Below are positions 21,549-30,154 of a stretch of DNA of 31,007 bases, one piece after another. A program made the translations under genes and the position numbers. The stretch comes from Lachnospiraceae bacterium (lineage in GTDB: Bacteria; Bacillota_A; Clostridia; Lachnospirales; Lachnospiraceae): the NCBI GenBank assembly GCA_017613595.1, contig JAGADM010000115.1, positions 1 through 31,007 on the forward strand, read 5' to 3'. The notes under the pieces were generated by a model. The model was not told the origin of the DNA, did no database searches, and saw only the letters and a program-made list of their open reading frames with translations. Every line of letters starts with the position of its first letter. The first letter of the stretch is position 1.

Positions 21549-23219
21549 ATGAAAACGGATATTCAGATTGCGCAGGAAGCGGTAATGCAGCCGATCGGCA
21601 AGGTCGCCGCGAAGCTCGGCATTACGGAAGATGATCTTGAGTATTACGGCAAATACAAAGCAAAACTTTCGGATGAGCTCCTTACCCGGATTGAGAATAA
21701 CCCGGACGGCAAGCTTGTTCTTGTAACGGCTATCAACCCGACGCCCGCGGGTGAAGGAAAGACGACAACGACGGTCGGACTTGGGGAAGCACTCGGCCGC
21801 CTCGGAAAGAAATCGGTTATCGCGCTCCGCGAGCCGTCCCTCGGACCGTGCTTCGGCGTAAAGGGCGGTGCAGCCGGCGGCGGATACGCGCAGGTAGTTC
21901 CGATGGAGGATCTGAACCTGCATTTTACCGGCGATTTCCATGCCATCACTTCCGCGAACAACCTGCTCGCGGCTATGCTTGACAACCATATCATGCAGGG
22001 CAACACACTCGGCATCGACCCGAACCAGGTCGTATGGAAGCGCTGTCTTGACATGAATGACCGTGCGCTCCGCAACATTGTCATCGGTCTCGGAAAGAAG
22101 ACCGACGGCGTTGTCCGCGAAGACCACTTTATCATTACCGTTGCTTCGGAGATCATGGCTATCCTTTGTCTTGCGAAGGATATGAAGGACCTGAAGGAAC
22201 GTCTCGGCAAGATCATCGTTGCCTACACCTATGACGGCGAGCCCGTTACGGCGGCGCAGCTGCAGGCGGTCGGCTCGATGGCGGCCCTTCTGAAGGACGC
22301 GCTTCGTCCGAACCTGATCCAGACGATTGAGAATACGCCCGCGATCGTACACGGCGGTCCGTTTGCCAACATTGCGCACGGCTGCAACAGCGTACGCGCG
22401 ACGAAGGCGGCTCTGAAACTCTGCGATATCGTCATTACCGAAGCCGGTTTCGGTGCTGATCTCGGTGCTGAGAAATTCTTCGACATCAAATGCCGCAAGG
22501 CAGGCTTAAAGCCCGACGCGGTTGTTCTCGTTGCGACGGTCCGCGCTCTTAAGTATAACGGCGGCGTTCCGAAGACCGAGCTTGCGGCGGAGAACCTTGA
22601 CGCTTTGAAGAAAGGTATCGTAAACCTCGAAAAGCATATCGAGAACCTGCAGTCCTACGGTGTTCCGGTCGTTGTAACACTGAACCGTTTCACTGAGGAT
22701 ACCGACGCGGAACTCTCATTTGTCCGTAATTTCTGCGAGGAGCGCGGATGTGATTTCGCCCTTTCCGAAGTATGGGCAAAGGGCGGCGAAGGCGGCATTG
22801 AACTTGCCAACCGCGTACTTAAAACGCTCGAAGAGAAGAAGAGCAGTTTTGCTCCGATCTATCCCGACGAGATGCCTCTTAAAGAGAAGATCGAGACCGT
22901 CTGCAAAAAGATTTACGGTGCCGACGGCGTAATCTTTGACCCGGCCGCCGAGAAGATGCTTTCGAAACTGACCGATCTCGGATTCGGAAACTTCCCGGTA
23001 TGTATGGCCAAGACCCAGTATTCCCTTTCGGATGACCCCGCGAAGCTCGGCCGTCCGACCGGTTACCAGGTAACCGTACGGGAAGTATATGTTTCCGCAG
23101 GCGCAGGCTTTGTCGTAGCGCTGACCGGCACGATCATGACAATGCCGGGTCTTCCGAAGCGTCCCGCAGCGGAACGGATTGATGTAAGTGATGACGGCGT
23201 GATTGACGGATTATTCTGA
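21549..23219 (+). CDS. fhs: Formate-tetrahydrofolate ligase
   Basis: ATP-dependent ligation of formate to tetrahydrofolate, giving 10-formyl-THF for purine and formyl-Met synthesis and, in acetogens, the Wood-Ljungdahl pathway. The 556-residue length is normal. The ATP-binding loop is [11 protein letters not shown] (65-75), followed by [24 protein letters not shown], diagnostic of the family. The start is ATG 21549 with AAGGAG at 21533-21538; the in-frame ATG at 21528 lies upstream of that binding site. It has its own promoter at 21441-21469. Other Wood-Ljungdahl genes are absent, so a housekeeping one-carbon role is the simplest reading. Confidence 0.97.
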   Translation: MKTDIQIAQEAVMQPIGKVAAKLGITEDDLEYYGKYKAKLSDELLTRIENNPDGKLVLVTAINPTPAGEGKTTTTVGLGEALGRLGKKSVIALREPSLGPCFGVKGGAAGGGYAQVVPMEDLNLHFTGDFHAITSANNLLAAMLDNHIMQGNTLGIDPNQVVWKRCLDMNDRALRNIVIGLGKKTDGVVREDHFIITVASEIMAILCLAKDMKDLKERLGKIIVAYTYDGEPVTAAQLQAVGSMAALLKDALRPNLIQTIENTPAIVHGGPFANIAHGCNSVRATKAALKLCDIVITEAGFGADLGAEKFFDIKCRKAGLKPDAVVLVATVRALKYNGGVPKTELAAENLDALKKGIVNLEKHIENLQSYGVPVVVTLNRFTEDTDAELSFVRNFCEERGCDFALSEVWAKGGEGGIELANRVLKTLEEKKSSFAPIYPDEMPLKEKIETVCKKIYGADGVIFDPAAEKMLSKLTDLGFGNFPVCMAKTQYSLSDDPAKLGRPTGYQVTVREVYVSAGAGFVVALTGTIMTMPGLPKRPAAERIDVSDDGVIDGLF

Positions 23220-23258
23220 TCGCGTCTGCGTCGGATAATCGATTCAGCTTGTCATTGA

Positions 23259-23287
23259 AACGCTCGGGCCGGATTGGTCCGGGCGTT
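23259..23287 (+). other. GC-rich stem-loop after fhs, without U-tract
   Basis: A 12-bp stem (23259-23270 with 23276-23287, two G-U wobbles) with a 5-base loop begins 39 bases after the fhs stop and ends five bases before the AAGGAGG of the next gene. No T-run follows, so it is not a standard intrinsic terminator. Size, wobble count, loop length and position match the stem-loop at 12018-12046. It may reduce read-through from fhs or stabilise the fhs message end. Confidence 0.6.
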
Positions 23288-23303
23288 ATATAAGGAGGGT
23301 ATA

Positions 23304-24380
23304 ATGAAGAGAAAGAAACTGCTTTGTGTGCTTCTTTCCGCGGTGATGCTGACCGGATGCGGTCTGTTTCCGCAGGAGGAAAAGGCACGCAAGGCGCCTG
23401 TCAACAAGACATCGGTTGATACGCAGTATTTCACTACGGCAACCGTTGCCCGCGGAGACGTCTCCAAATGCTTCACTGCAGTCTGCAACTTCGGTAAGCA
23501 GGAAGTGGAGAATCTCGCATTCAATCTGCCGAATGAAATTCTCGTGGGGCTTTACGTAGCAGTCGGCGATTCCGTGTATGAAGGACAGCTTCTCGCGGAG
23601 ATTACGCCGGGCAATCTCGAGGATGAGATCGAACAGTGCGAAGAAGTCTGCAGACAGACCGATGAGGATCTGAAGTATTACACGCAGATGGAAGGATTTG
23701 AACTGGAGCGTCAGAAGCTTGCCAAGAATTACGGACGCAAATACGACACTGCCAAGCTCGATGACCTTACGGCCAAGCGTAAGGACCTCGAAGGCCAGAA
23801 GAAGGTTGCGGATTTCAAGCTTGCCGAAGCCAAAGAGAAGATGAAGGGCCGCCGTCTGACCGCTTCATTCAACGGCGTTGTGACGTATGTCCGTGAGGTT
23901 CGCCCGTGGGAGCGTACCAATACGAGCACGTTCATTACCGTAGCAAGCAACGAAACCGGCTTCCTTACGACCGTTGAGGATACCGACATCGGACTTTTCG
24001 AGCAGGGCGAGACCTACAACATTGAGACTGAGACCGATACGATTCCGTGCACGCTTTACGCAATCAAGCAGAACAAGCGGTTCGATACGCGTTACGACCT
24101 CGTATTTATCCCGACCGATCCCGAACTGGAATTTGAGAGCGGTGAAACGGGTTCAATCTCCATCGTTCTCGAGGAAGTCAAGAATGTCATCTACATTCCG
24201 ACCGACGCGCTTCGTAAGATCGGCGACAGGGACGCCGTTTACATTCTGAACAAGGACGGCATGCGCGACATCGTTTACGTGGAAGTCGGCCTCAGCGTCA
24301 AAGACACATTTTCCGCTGAGAATAACCGTACCGAAATCAAGTCGGGCCTTTCCGAAGGCGACATCATCATTATCAAGTAA
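23304..24380 (+). CDS. Lipoprotein membrane-fusion-type adaptor of an ABC exporter (MacA/HlyD-like)
   Basis: Extracellular lipoprotein of 358 residues. A lipoprotein signal peptide ends at LTGC, making Cys19 the lipidated residue. The first half of the lipoyl-like barrel is at 85-100 (VAVGDSVYEGQLLAEI), an alpha-helical hairpin spans about 103-182, and the second lipoyl half is ASFNGVVTYVREV (187-199). Beta-barrel and membrane-proximal domains follow, ending in IKSGLSEGDIIIIK. The ATG at 23304 has AAGGAGGG at an ideal distance; the frame is open upstream to 23274. It is 12 bp before a second adaptor and heads the exporter cluster. In MacAB-type systems such proteins stimulate the ATPase and guide substrate; the substrate here is unknown. 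Confidence 0.88.
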   Translation: MKRKKLLCVLLSAVMLTGCGLFPQEEKARKAPVNKTSVDTQYFTTATVARGDVSKCFTAVCNFGKQEVENLAFNLPNEILVGLYVAVGDSVYEGQLLAEITPGNLEDEIEQCEEVCRQTDEDLKYYTQMEGFELERQKLAKNYGRKYDTAKLDDLTAKRKDLEGQKKVADFKLAEAKEKMKGRRLTASFNGVVTYVREVRPWERTNTSTFITVASNETGFLTTVEDTDIGLFEQGETYNIETETDTIPCTLYAIKQNKRFDTRYDLVFIPTDPELEFESGETGSISIVLEEVKNVIYIPTDALRKIGDRDAVYILNKDGMRDIVYVEVGLSVKDTFSAENNRTEIKSGLSEGDIIIIK

Positions 24381-24392
24381 GGAGACAGTAAA

Positions 24393-26573
24393 GTGAAAAG
24401 ATACAGTAAACTTCTGGTTGTTTTGCTGGTTGCCGCTTTGCTGCTGCCCGGCTGTCAGAAAGCGGTACAGGCTCCGGAGCTCGCGGTTCCGATCGAGAAC
24501 CCCGATGCCGTCTTCGCCGCTAAGAAGATGGAACTGAAAACAACCTATATCAACGAAGGTTCGGTCTGCCCCGAAGTAACCGACATCAAATTCGACTTTG
24601 ATTCCAAGGTTTACGACGTGCAGGTACGGACCGGCGATTTCGTAAAAGAAGGCGATCTGCTGTTCCGCCTGGATGAGTCATTGGAGGTACGCGTAAAGGA
24701 AGCTGAGGTTGAGCTGACGCTTCGCAAGAAGGACTACGAGGTGGCTCTGAAACAGCACAATGACCAGATCAAGAACATGAAGAACCTTAAGAACATGTTC
24801 GCCAATATGCAGGACTGGTATAACTACAATCTCTGGGATATCAACATCCGCGAAAATGAGGCGCAGTTTGATATCCGTTACGAGAATGTATACCAGGATA
24901 TTCTGAAGTTTGAGGATGAGTATCTGGAACTCAAGGAGCAGTACGAGAATTCCGTGATCACGGCTCCGTGCGACGGCCAGATCGTTTATATCTCCGTTGA
25001 GGATGATGACGACTCGTTCAGTGAAGACATGACCGTTGTTTCGATTGCGCGCCAGGATAAGAAACTCCTGTGCTGCAACCTGATCGAGACAAAGGAGTAC
25101 GAAGCCTATACCGAAGTTAAGGCTCTCGTTAACGGTGTGGAGTACGAGATCGAAATGATCCCTCCGGACGAAGAGGACAACTATGAGCGTGAGCTCCGCG
25201 GACAGACGCTTTATTCGTATTTTACCGTAAAGAATCTTCCGGATGACGTGAAGTTCGGCGATTACGCTTTGTTCTACCTTACCGTTTCGAGCGGCGAAGA
25301 GGTACTCGCGGTACCGAGCGAAGCGCTTACGAAATCGGGTTCCCAGTATTACGTGAAGGTGGTTTCCGGCGATAAACAGGGTCTCCGCCCCGTATCGCTC
25401 GGCTTCAGCAACAAGAACTATACCGAGATTACTTCCGGACTTACCGAGGGCGAGACCGTATTTGTCGCGAACAACCTCGGTCGCTACGGAATGGAATATG
25501 AGACCGTGAATATGAAGAACGAGAATTTCACGGAGGAAGGCAGCGTGTTCATCGAACGCCGCTCGCTGAATCCGGAACCGTTCTATAACGAATGCCCGGG
25601 CGAGATCAAGCAGCTGTATGTTTCGAACTTCTCGCAGGTTTACGTGTCCGCCGGTCAGCCGCTTTACACGGTCAAGCCAATCATCAGCCAGGCGGACAAG
25701 GAAGAGGCCAACCGTCAGTATGAGCTGGCGAAGTCCACTTACACGAACCGTCTGAAAAATGACAAGAAGACACTCGATGAGCAGCTTAAGAAACTGAAGC
25801 AGATGAGCAAGTCCGTTGAGAAGGAACTTGCGCAGCTGAAGTACGATAAGGCGCTCGAAGAATACAATCAGTACGTTATCGACGGGCAGGAACTGATCGA
25901 CAAATGGAAAGAGCGCGTTGAGGCGTTCGAGGAATGGGAGAAGGGCGACTACACCGTATACGCGGAAAAGGACGGTTTCTTCAGTTCCTTCGCGAAGTAT
26001 TCGGTCGGCAAGGAAATCAAAGCCGACGAATACGTGTGCGATTTCTACTCAGTGGATTCGCTCGTATTTATCGGCCAGGATGATTCCCGTACCGCCCGTT
26101 ACGGCATGGAAGTCGACGTGGAATACCGTGTTGACGGCGAGACCTTCTACAAGAAGGGCAAAGTCATTTCCGCGTACGATGTGCGTCCCGAGGAAGTTCC
26201 TGATGTAACATACGTATATGTTCAGCTGGACGATGACGATTACAAGGATATCATCGCTCAGGCGCATGCCGTATTTGAATACTGCTTCGCGGAAAATGTC
26301 ACGACGATCCCGACCGAGCTCGTATATCGTGACACCTCGAAGAAGAGCAATGCCAAGGAAGAAACCGAAGAGGAGGAGACCTCCGACGCGCCTGCAGTGA
26401 TCGGCGGCGACAACCTCTCCGAGGAAGAGGCTTCCAAGGGTGTTCCGTACGTCTGGGTTTATGACGGAAACGGACAGATAGTTAAGCGTTATATAAAGAT
26501 TGTACGTTCGACACGCGCCGCCACATGGGTTTGTGACGGATTAGACGCAAGCGACCGGCTCGTCGTACACTAG
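24393..26573 (+). CDS. Lipoprotein adaptor with tandem duplication of the HlyD/MacA-like unit
   Basis: Lipoprotein of 726 residues starting at GTG 24393, with GGAG nine bases upstream. The signal peptide ends at LLPGC (Cys21). It reads as two adaptor units in a row. Unit 1 has a barrel strand and lipoyl half near 47-95 (VQVRTGDFVKEGDLLFRL), a helical hairpin (95-188), ITAPCDGQIVYI (189-200) and a terminal repeat ending GLTEGETVFV (349-358). Unit 2 restarts near 378 (FTEEGSVF), has LYVSNFSQVYVSAGQPLYTV (408-427), a charged coiled coil (430-515), VYAEKDGFF (522-530) and a matching end at GLDASDRLVV (716-725). An acidic insertion (KEETEEEETSD) interrupts unit 2 near 655-665. The length is about twice that of a normal adaptor. 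Confidence 0.85.
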   Translation: MKRYSKLLVVLLVAALLLPGCQKAVQAPELAVPIENPDAVFAAKKMELKTTYINEGSVCPEVTDIKFDFDSKVYDVQVRTGDFVKEGDLLFRLDESLEVRVKEAEVELTLRKKDYEVALKQHNDQIKNMKNLKNMFANMQDWYNYNLWDINIRENEAQFDIRYENVYQDILKFEDEYLELKEQYENSVITAPCDGQIVYISVEDDDDSFSEDMTVVSIARQDKKLLCCNLIETKEYEAYTEVKALVNGVEYEIEMIPPDEEDNYERELRGQTLYSYFTVKNLPDDVKFGDYALFYLTVSSGEEVLAVPSEALTKSGSQYYVKVVSGDKQGLRPVSLGFSNKNYTEITSGLTEGETVFVANNLGRYGMEYETVNMKNENFTEEGSVFIERRSLNPEPFYNECPGEIKQLYVSNFSQVYVSAGQPLYTVKPIISQADKEEANRQYELAKSTYTNRLKNDKKTLDEQLKKLKQMSKSVEKELAQLKYDKALEEYNQYVIDGQELIDKWKERVEAFEEWEKGDYTVYAEKDGFFSSFAKYSVGKEIKADEYVCDFYSVDSLVFIGQDDSRTARYGMEVDVEYRVDGETFYKKGKVISAYDVRPEEVPDVTYVYVQLDDDDYKDIIAQAHAVFEYCFAENVTTIPTELVYRDTSKKSNAKEETEEEETSDAPAVIGGDNLSEEEASKGVPYVWVYDGNGQIVKRYIKIVRSTRAATWVCDGLDASDRLVVH

Positions 26574-26585
26574 GAGGATTGGCAA

Positions 26586-29438
26586 ATGTTACAGTTTATC
26601 GCACAGAAATTGCTGAACAAGAAATGGCTGATCCTCAGTATCGTCATCGGTAATATCCTGCTCGTCGCAATCGCGTCCTGCAACCCGATGTATACGAAGG
26701 CAGCCCTTCGCAAAATGCTTACCAGCGAAATGGATGAGTATCTGGAGGAGAAGAACCAGTATCCCGGTACCATTTACATTGAGGGACGTCTTGGAAACTC
26801 CGTTCTGAAAGAGAAGAGTTCCGCGTATTTCCCGGATTATACGAACGTTTTTGAAACCGTTAAGAGCCTGTACGGCATCGAGCCGATGCTGCAGGTCAGC
26901 TACCTCGCAAACTCCAATACGCAGGATGCGAAGTTCGTGAATTCCCGTGAGAACTCTTCACAGAATTACGTTTCCATCAAGCTTGCTTCTCTGACGAATC
27001 TCGAAGACCATGTGGAAATGATTTCCGGAAACGTGTACAGCAAGACGCCCGATGCTGACGGCGTTATTGATGTCATCGTTAACGAGCCGGTATATCTTTC
27101 CTCGACGATGGTTGTCGGCGAGATGCTTGATATGGAAGGCTACCGCGATGTTAACGGCAATCCCGTCCGCATCCGTATCGCCGGCGTATTCCGTGCTAAG
27201 GACAGCGAAGACGTTTACTGGACGAAAGCCCCGCTTTCCTATACGACGGAGTTCTTCATGGACCAGGACATCTTCACTTCGAAGTTCATCACGAAAGAGA
27301 AGATTTCCGGTAACGTAACCTGCAAATGGTATACTCTTTTCGATTACGACGCCATCACGACCGAACAGGTTGAGAAGATGATCGATATCGATGACAAGCT
27401 CAGCTACGATTACCTCGTACGCGGCCTGTACCGCGTGAACTTCTATTACCATGACGTATTCACCGATTTCATCAAGAACTCCGGACGCGTGGTAAATACG
27501 ATGTTCATCCTGCAGTGCCCGATCCTGATCCTGCTCGCGGTATTCATCTTCATGGTATCGAACCAGGTTATCTCGATTGAGCAGGGTGAGATCTCCATCC
27601 TGAAGAGCCGAGGCGTAAGCAAGCGCCAGCTGCTTCTTACGTATCTGGGACAGTCGGTAATCCTTGCGGTGATCGGATTCATTATCGGTATCCCGTTCGG
27701 TTACCTGTTATGTCATCTGTTCGGATCGACGAACGCGTTTATGGAATTTGTCGGCAGAAAGGCAATGCACGTTACGATCACGGGTACGGCACTCCTGTAC
27801 GGTCTGATTGCGAGCGTTGCCGGCATTCTGATCATGACGGTCCCGGTACTCAAGTACGCGAGATTCACGATCGTAGAGCAGAAGGCCAACAAGAGAAAGA
27901 AGACAACGCCTTTGTGGCAGAGAGTCGGTCTCGACTTTATCCTGCTCGGCATTTCCATTTACGGATTTTATAACTTCAGCACGCAGAAGAAGCTTCTGAT
28001 CGAAAAGGTTGCGAAGGGCGAGGCGCTTGATCCGATGCTGTTCCTGTCGGCATCGCTGTTCATTCTGAGCTGTGCGATCGTATTCCTTCGTGTGATCCCG
28101 CTTCTCGCGGCGCTGATCTTCCGGATCGGACGCAAATTCTGGAAGCCCGCGGCATATGCTTCGTTCCTTCAGATCATGCGTGACATCCGTAAACAGAACT
28201 TTATCACGGTATTCCTTGTACTGACGATCGCGCTCGGACTTTTCAACGCGAACATCGCCCGTACGGTTAATAACAACGAGGAAATTCGCCTCCGCTACGA
28301 TACCGGTGCGGATATCGTACTGCAGGAGCGCTGGGCCGATAACTCCGCGCAGATCAAGCTCGGTTATGCGAAGACGCTGATCTATACGGAGCCGGATTTC
28401 ACCCGTTATACGAAACTTCAGGAAGAGAATCCCGACCGCATCAAGGCTCTTGCCAAGGTGCTTGTGGATACGGCTTCGGTAAATTATTCGGGAACCACGA
28501 CCGATGATATCCGGCTGATGGCAATCAATTCCTATGATTTCGGTAACGCCTCATGGCTTCCGGACGGCATGACCGAAGAGCACTGGTACAACTACCTGAA
28601 CGCTCTTGCGGCGAACCCCGAGGGCGCCATCGTATCCCGTAACTTCGCGGACAAATTCGACGTCGAAGTCGGCAGCAACATTTCCGTATACCGGAAAGAT
28701 TCCTCCGGCAAGACGCTCGGACGTATGCCTTTGACGGTTGTCGCGATCATGGATATCTTCCCGTCATACCAGAGCCGTGTTCAGGTAACCGAAGAGGATG
28801 GTACCGTTTCCTATACGGACCAGTACTTCATTGCCTGCAGCTTTGCGAACATGACGAGATACTATCCGACGACTCCTTACCAGATCTGGATGAAGGTCGA
28901 CGGAAGCACCGATTTCATCTATGACTGGGCAGAGGCCAATGAGATTGATTTCAGCCTCTTTGAGGATTACACCTCGAAGATCATCTCGATGAAGAATGAC
29001 CCGTATTTCCAGATTACGAACGGTATGCTGACGATTTCCTTTATCGTCGTTCTCGTTCTCTGCGCGATCGGCTTCCTTATCTACTGGCTGACCAATATCC
29101 GCTCGAGAGAGCTTATCTTCGGTATCTACCGCGCAATGGGTATGTCGATGGGAGAACTGATCCGGATGCTGATCAATGAGCATTTCTTCGGCTCTCTGAT
29201 CCCGATCCTTTTCGGTGCCGGCATCGGTATTCTTGCATCGAAGATGTTCATCCCGCTCATCGAGATTGCTTACTCGCCTGCGGAACAGACACTTCCGACA
29301 CGTATCTTTACGGAGACATCCGATGTTGTCCGTATCAGCGTAGTTGTCGGCATCATGCTCCTCGGATGTCTTACGGTTATCTCCGTACTGCTTTCGAAGA
29401 TCAAGATCAACCAGGCTCTTAAGCTTGGAGAAGACTAA
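26586..29438 (+). CDS. ABC exporter permease with two FtsX-type modules and two large extracellular domains
   Basis: Membrane protein of 950 residues. Hydrophobic segments at about 14-32, 304-327, 352-378, 396-422, 447-463, 484-506, 538-557, 813-834, 865-890 and 918-938 give ten membrane helices. Extracellular domains lie at roughly 33-303 and 558-812. Each FtsX module has a cytoplasmic coupling stretch: EISILKSRGVSKRQL (335-349) and, in the second module, ELIFGIYRAMGMSMGEL. This is the MacB/LolC/FtsX superfamily, in which ATP hydrolysis drives mechanical movement of extracellular domains rather than transport through a central channel. AGGAGG at the end of the previous gene supplies the binding site. 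Substrate cannot be deduced. Confidence 0.9.
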   Translation: MLQFIAQKLLNKKWLILSIVIGNILLVAIASCNPMYTKAALRKMLTSEMDEYLEEKNQYPGTIYIEGRLGNSVLKEKSSAYFPDYTNVFETVKSLYGIEPMLQVSYLANSNTQDAKFVNSRENSSQNYVSIKLASLTNLEDHVEMISGNVYSKTPDADGVIDVIVNEPVYLSSTMVVGEMLDMEGYRDVNGNPVRIRIAGVFRAKDSEDVYWTKAPLSYTTEFFMDQDIFTSKFITKEKISGNVTCKWYTLFDYDAITTEQVEKMIDIDDKLSYDYLVRGLYRVNFYYHDVFTDFIKNSGRVVNTMFILQCPILILLAVFIFMVSNQVISIEQGEISILKSRGVSKRQLLLTYLGQSVILAVIGFIIGIPFGYLLCHLFGSTNAFMEFVGRKAMHVTITGTALLYGLIASVAGILIMTVPVLKYARFTIVEQKANKRKKTTPLWQRVGLDFILLGISIYGFYNFSTQKKLLIEKVAKGEALDPMLFLSASLFILSCAIVFLRVIPLLAALIFRIGRKFWKPAAYASFLQIMRDIRKQNFITVFLVLTIALGLFNANIARTVNNNEEIRLRYDTGADIVLQERWADNSAQIKLGYAKTLIYTEPDFTRYTKLQEENPDRIKALAKVLVDTASVNYSGTTTDDIRLMAINSYDFGNASWLPDGMTEEHWYNYLNALAANPEGAIVSRNFADKFDVEVGSNISVYRKDSSGKTLGRMPLTVVAIMDIFPSYQSRVQVTEEDGTVSYTDQYFIACSFANMTRYYPTTPYQIWMKVDGSTDFIYDWAEANEIDFSLFEDYTSKIISMKNDPYFQITNGMLTISFIVVLVLCAIGFLIYWLTNIRSRELIFGIYRAMGMSMGELIRMLINEHFFGSLIPILFGAGIGILASKMFIPLIEIAYSPAEQTLPTRIFTETSDVVRISVVVGIMLLGCLTVISVLLSKIKINQALKLGED

Positions 29439-29449
29439 GGAGGACGATG

Positions 29450-30154
29450 ATGGAAGAATTGTTGCGTACACAAGACGTGAAGCGTTCCTTCCCGGTTGCG
29501 GGCGGCGATTTCTGGGCCCTCAAGGGCATCAGCATCACCGTTCCGAAGAACTCCCTGACTATCTTAAAGGGACGTTCCGGTTCGGGTAAGACGACGTTAC
29601 TCAATATTATCGGAGCGCTCGATGCTCCGACAAGCGGAACGGTTATATTTGACGGCCATGATATCTCGAAAGCTTCCGATAAGGACCGCGAGGTTCTGAG
29701 ACGGAGTGAGATCGGGTTCATCTTCCAGTCCGTTGCGCTGATTCCGGTTATGTCCGCATACGAAAATGTGGAATACGCGCTCCGGCTCGCCGGCTACAAG
29801 GGCGATTACAGGGAACGTGTTATGGAATGTCTCAAGATGGTCGGACTCAGCAAGCGTGCGTCCCATATGCCGCAGGAGCTGTCCGGCGGTGAGCAGCAGC
29901 GTGTCGCCATCGCGAGAGCGATCGCTCATAAGCCGAAGATCATCTTCGCCGATGAGCCTACCGGTGAGCTGGACTCCGCAACGAGTCTTCAGGTAATCGG
30001 TATCTTCAAGGAACTGATTGCGAAAGAGGGCATCACATTTGTCATGACGACGCATGACCCGAAACTCATGGGTTACGGCGATGTTGTATACGAAATCCTC
30101 GACGGAGAGGTAATCTCCACCATCAATAACACCGAGGAGGAAAGCCATGAGTAA
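29450..30154 (+). CDS. ABC transporter ATPase of the MacB/LolD type
   Basis: Cytoplasmic ATPase of 234 residues that should power the upstream permease. Walker A is GRSGSGKT (41-48), the Q-loop is in FIFQSV (91-96), the signature is LSGGEQQR (144-151), Walker B is IIFADEP (164-170), and the switch His is His202 in TTHD. The sequence FADEPTGELDS is typical of the lipoprotein/macrolide export ATPases. An ATG at 29447 also exists, but ATG 29450 leaves the better six-base spacing to AGGAGG at 29438-29443. It lies 11 bp after the permease and overlaps the next ATPase gene by 8 bp. Confidence 0.94.
   Translation: MEELLRTQDVKRSFPVAGGDFWALKGISITVPKNSLTILKGRSGSGKTTLLNIIGALDAPTSGTVIFDGHDISKASDKDREVLRRSEIGFIFQSVALIPVMSAYENVEYALRLAGYKGDYRERVMECLKMVGLSKRASHMPQELSGGEQQRVAIARAIAHKPKIIFADEPTGELDSATSLQVIGIFKELIAKEGITFVMTTHDPKLMGYGDVVYEILDGEVISTINNTEEESHE

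Noticed and set aside
23249..23292. Possible promoter upstream of the exporter cluster (TTGTCA or TTGAAA with TATATA)
   Set aside because: No -10 hexamer lies 16-18 bases after either -35 candidate, and the interval is occupied by a GC-rich stem-loop.
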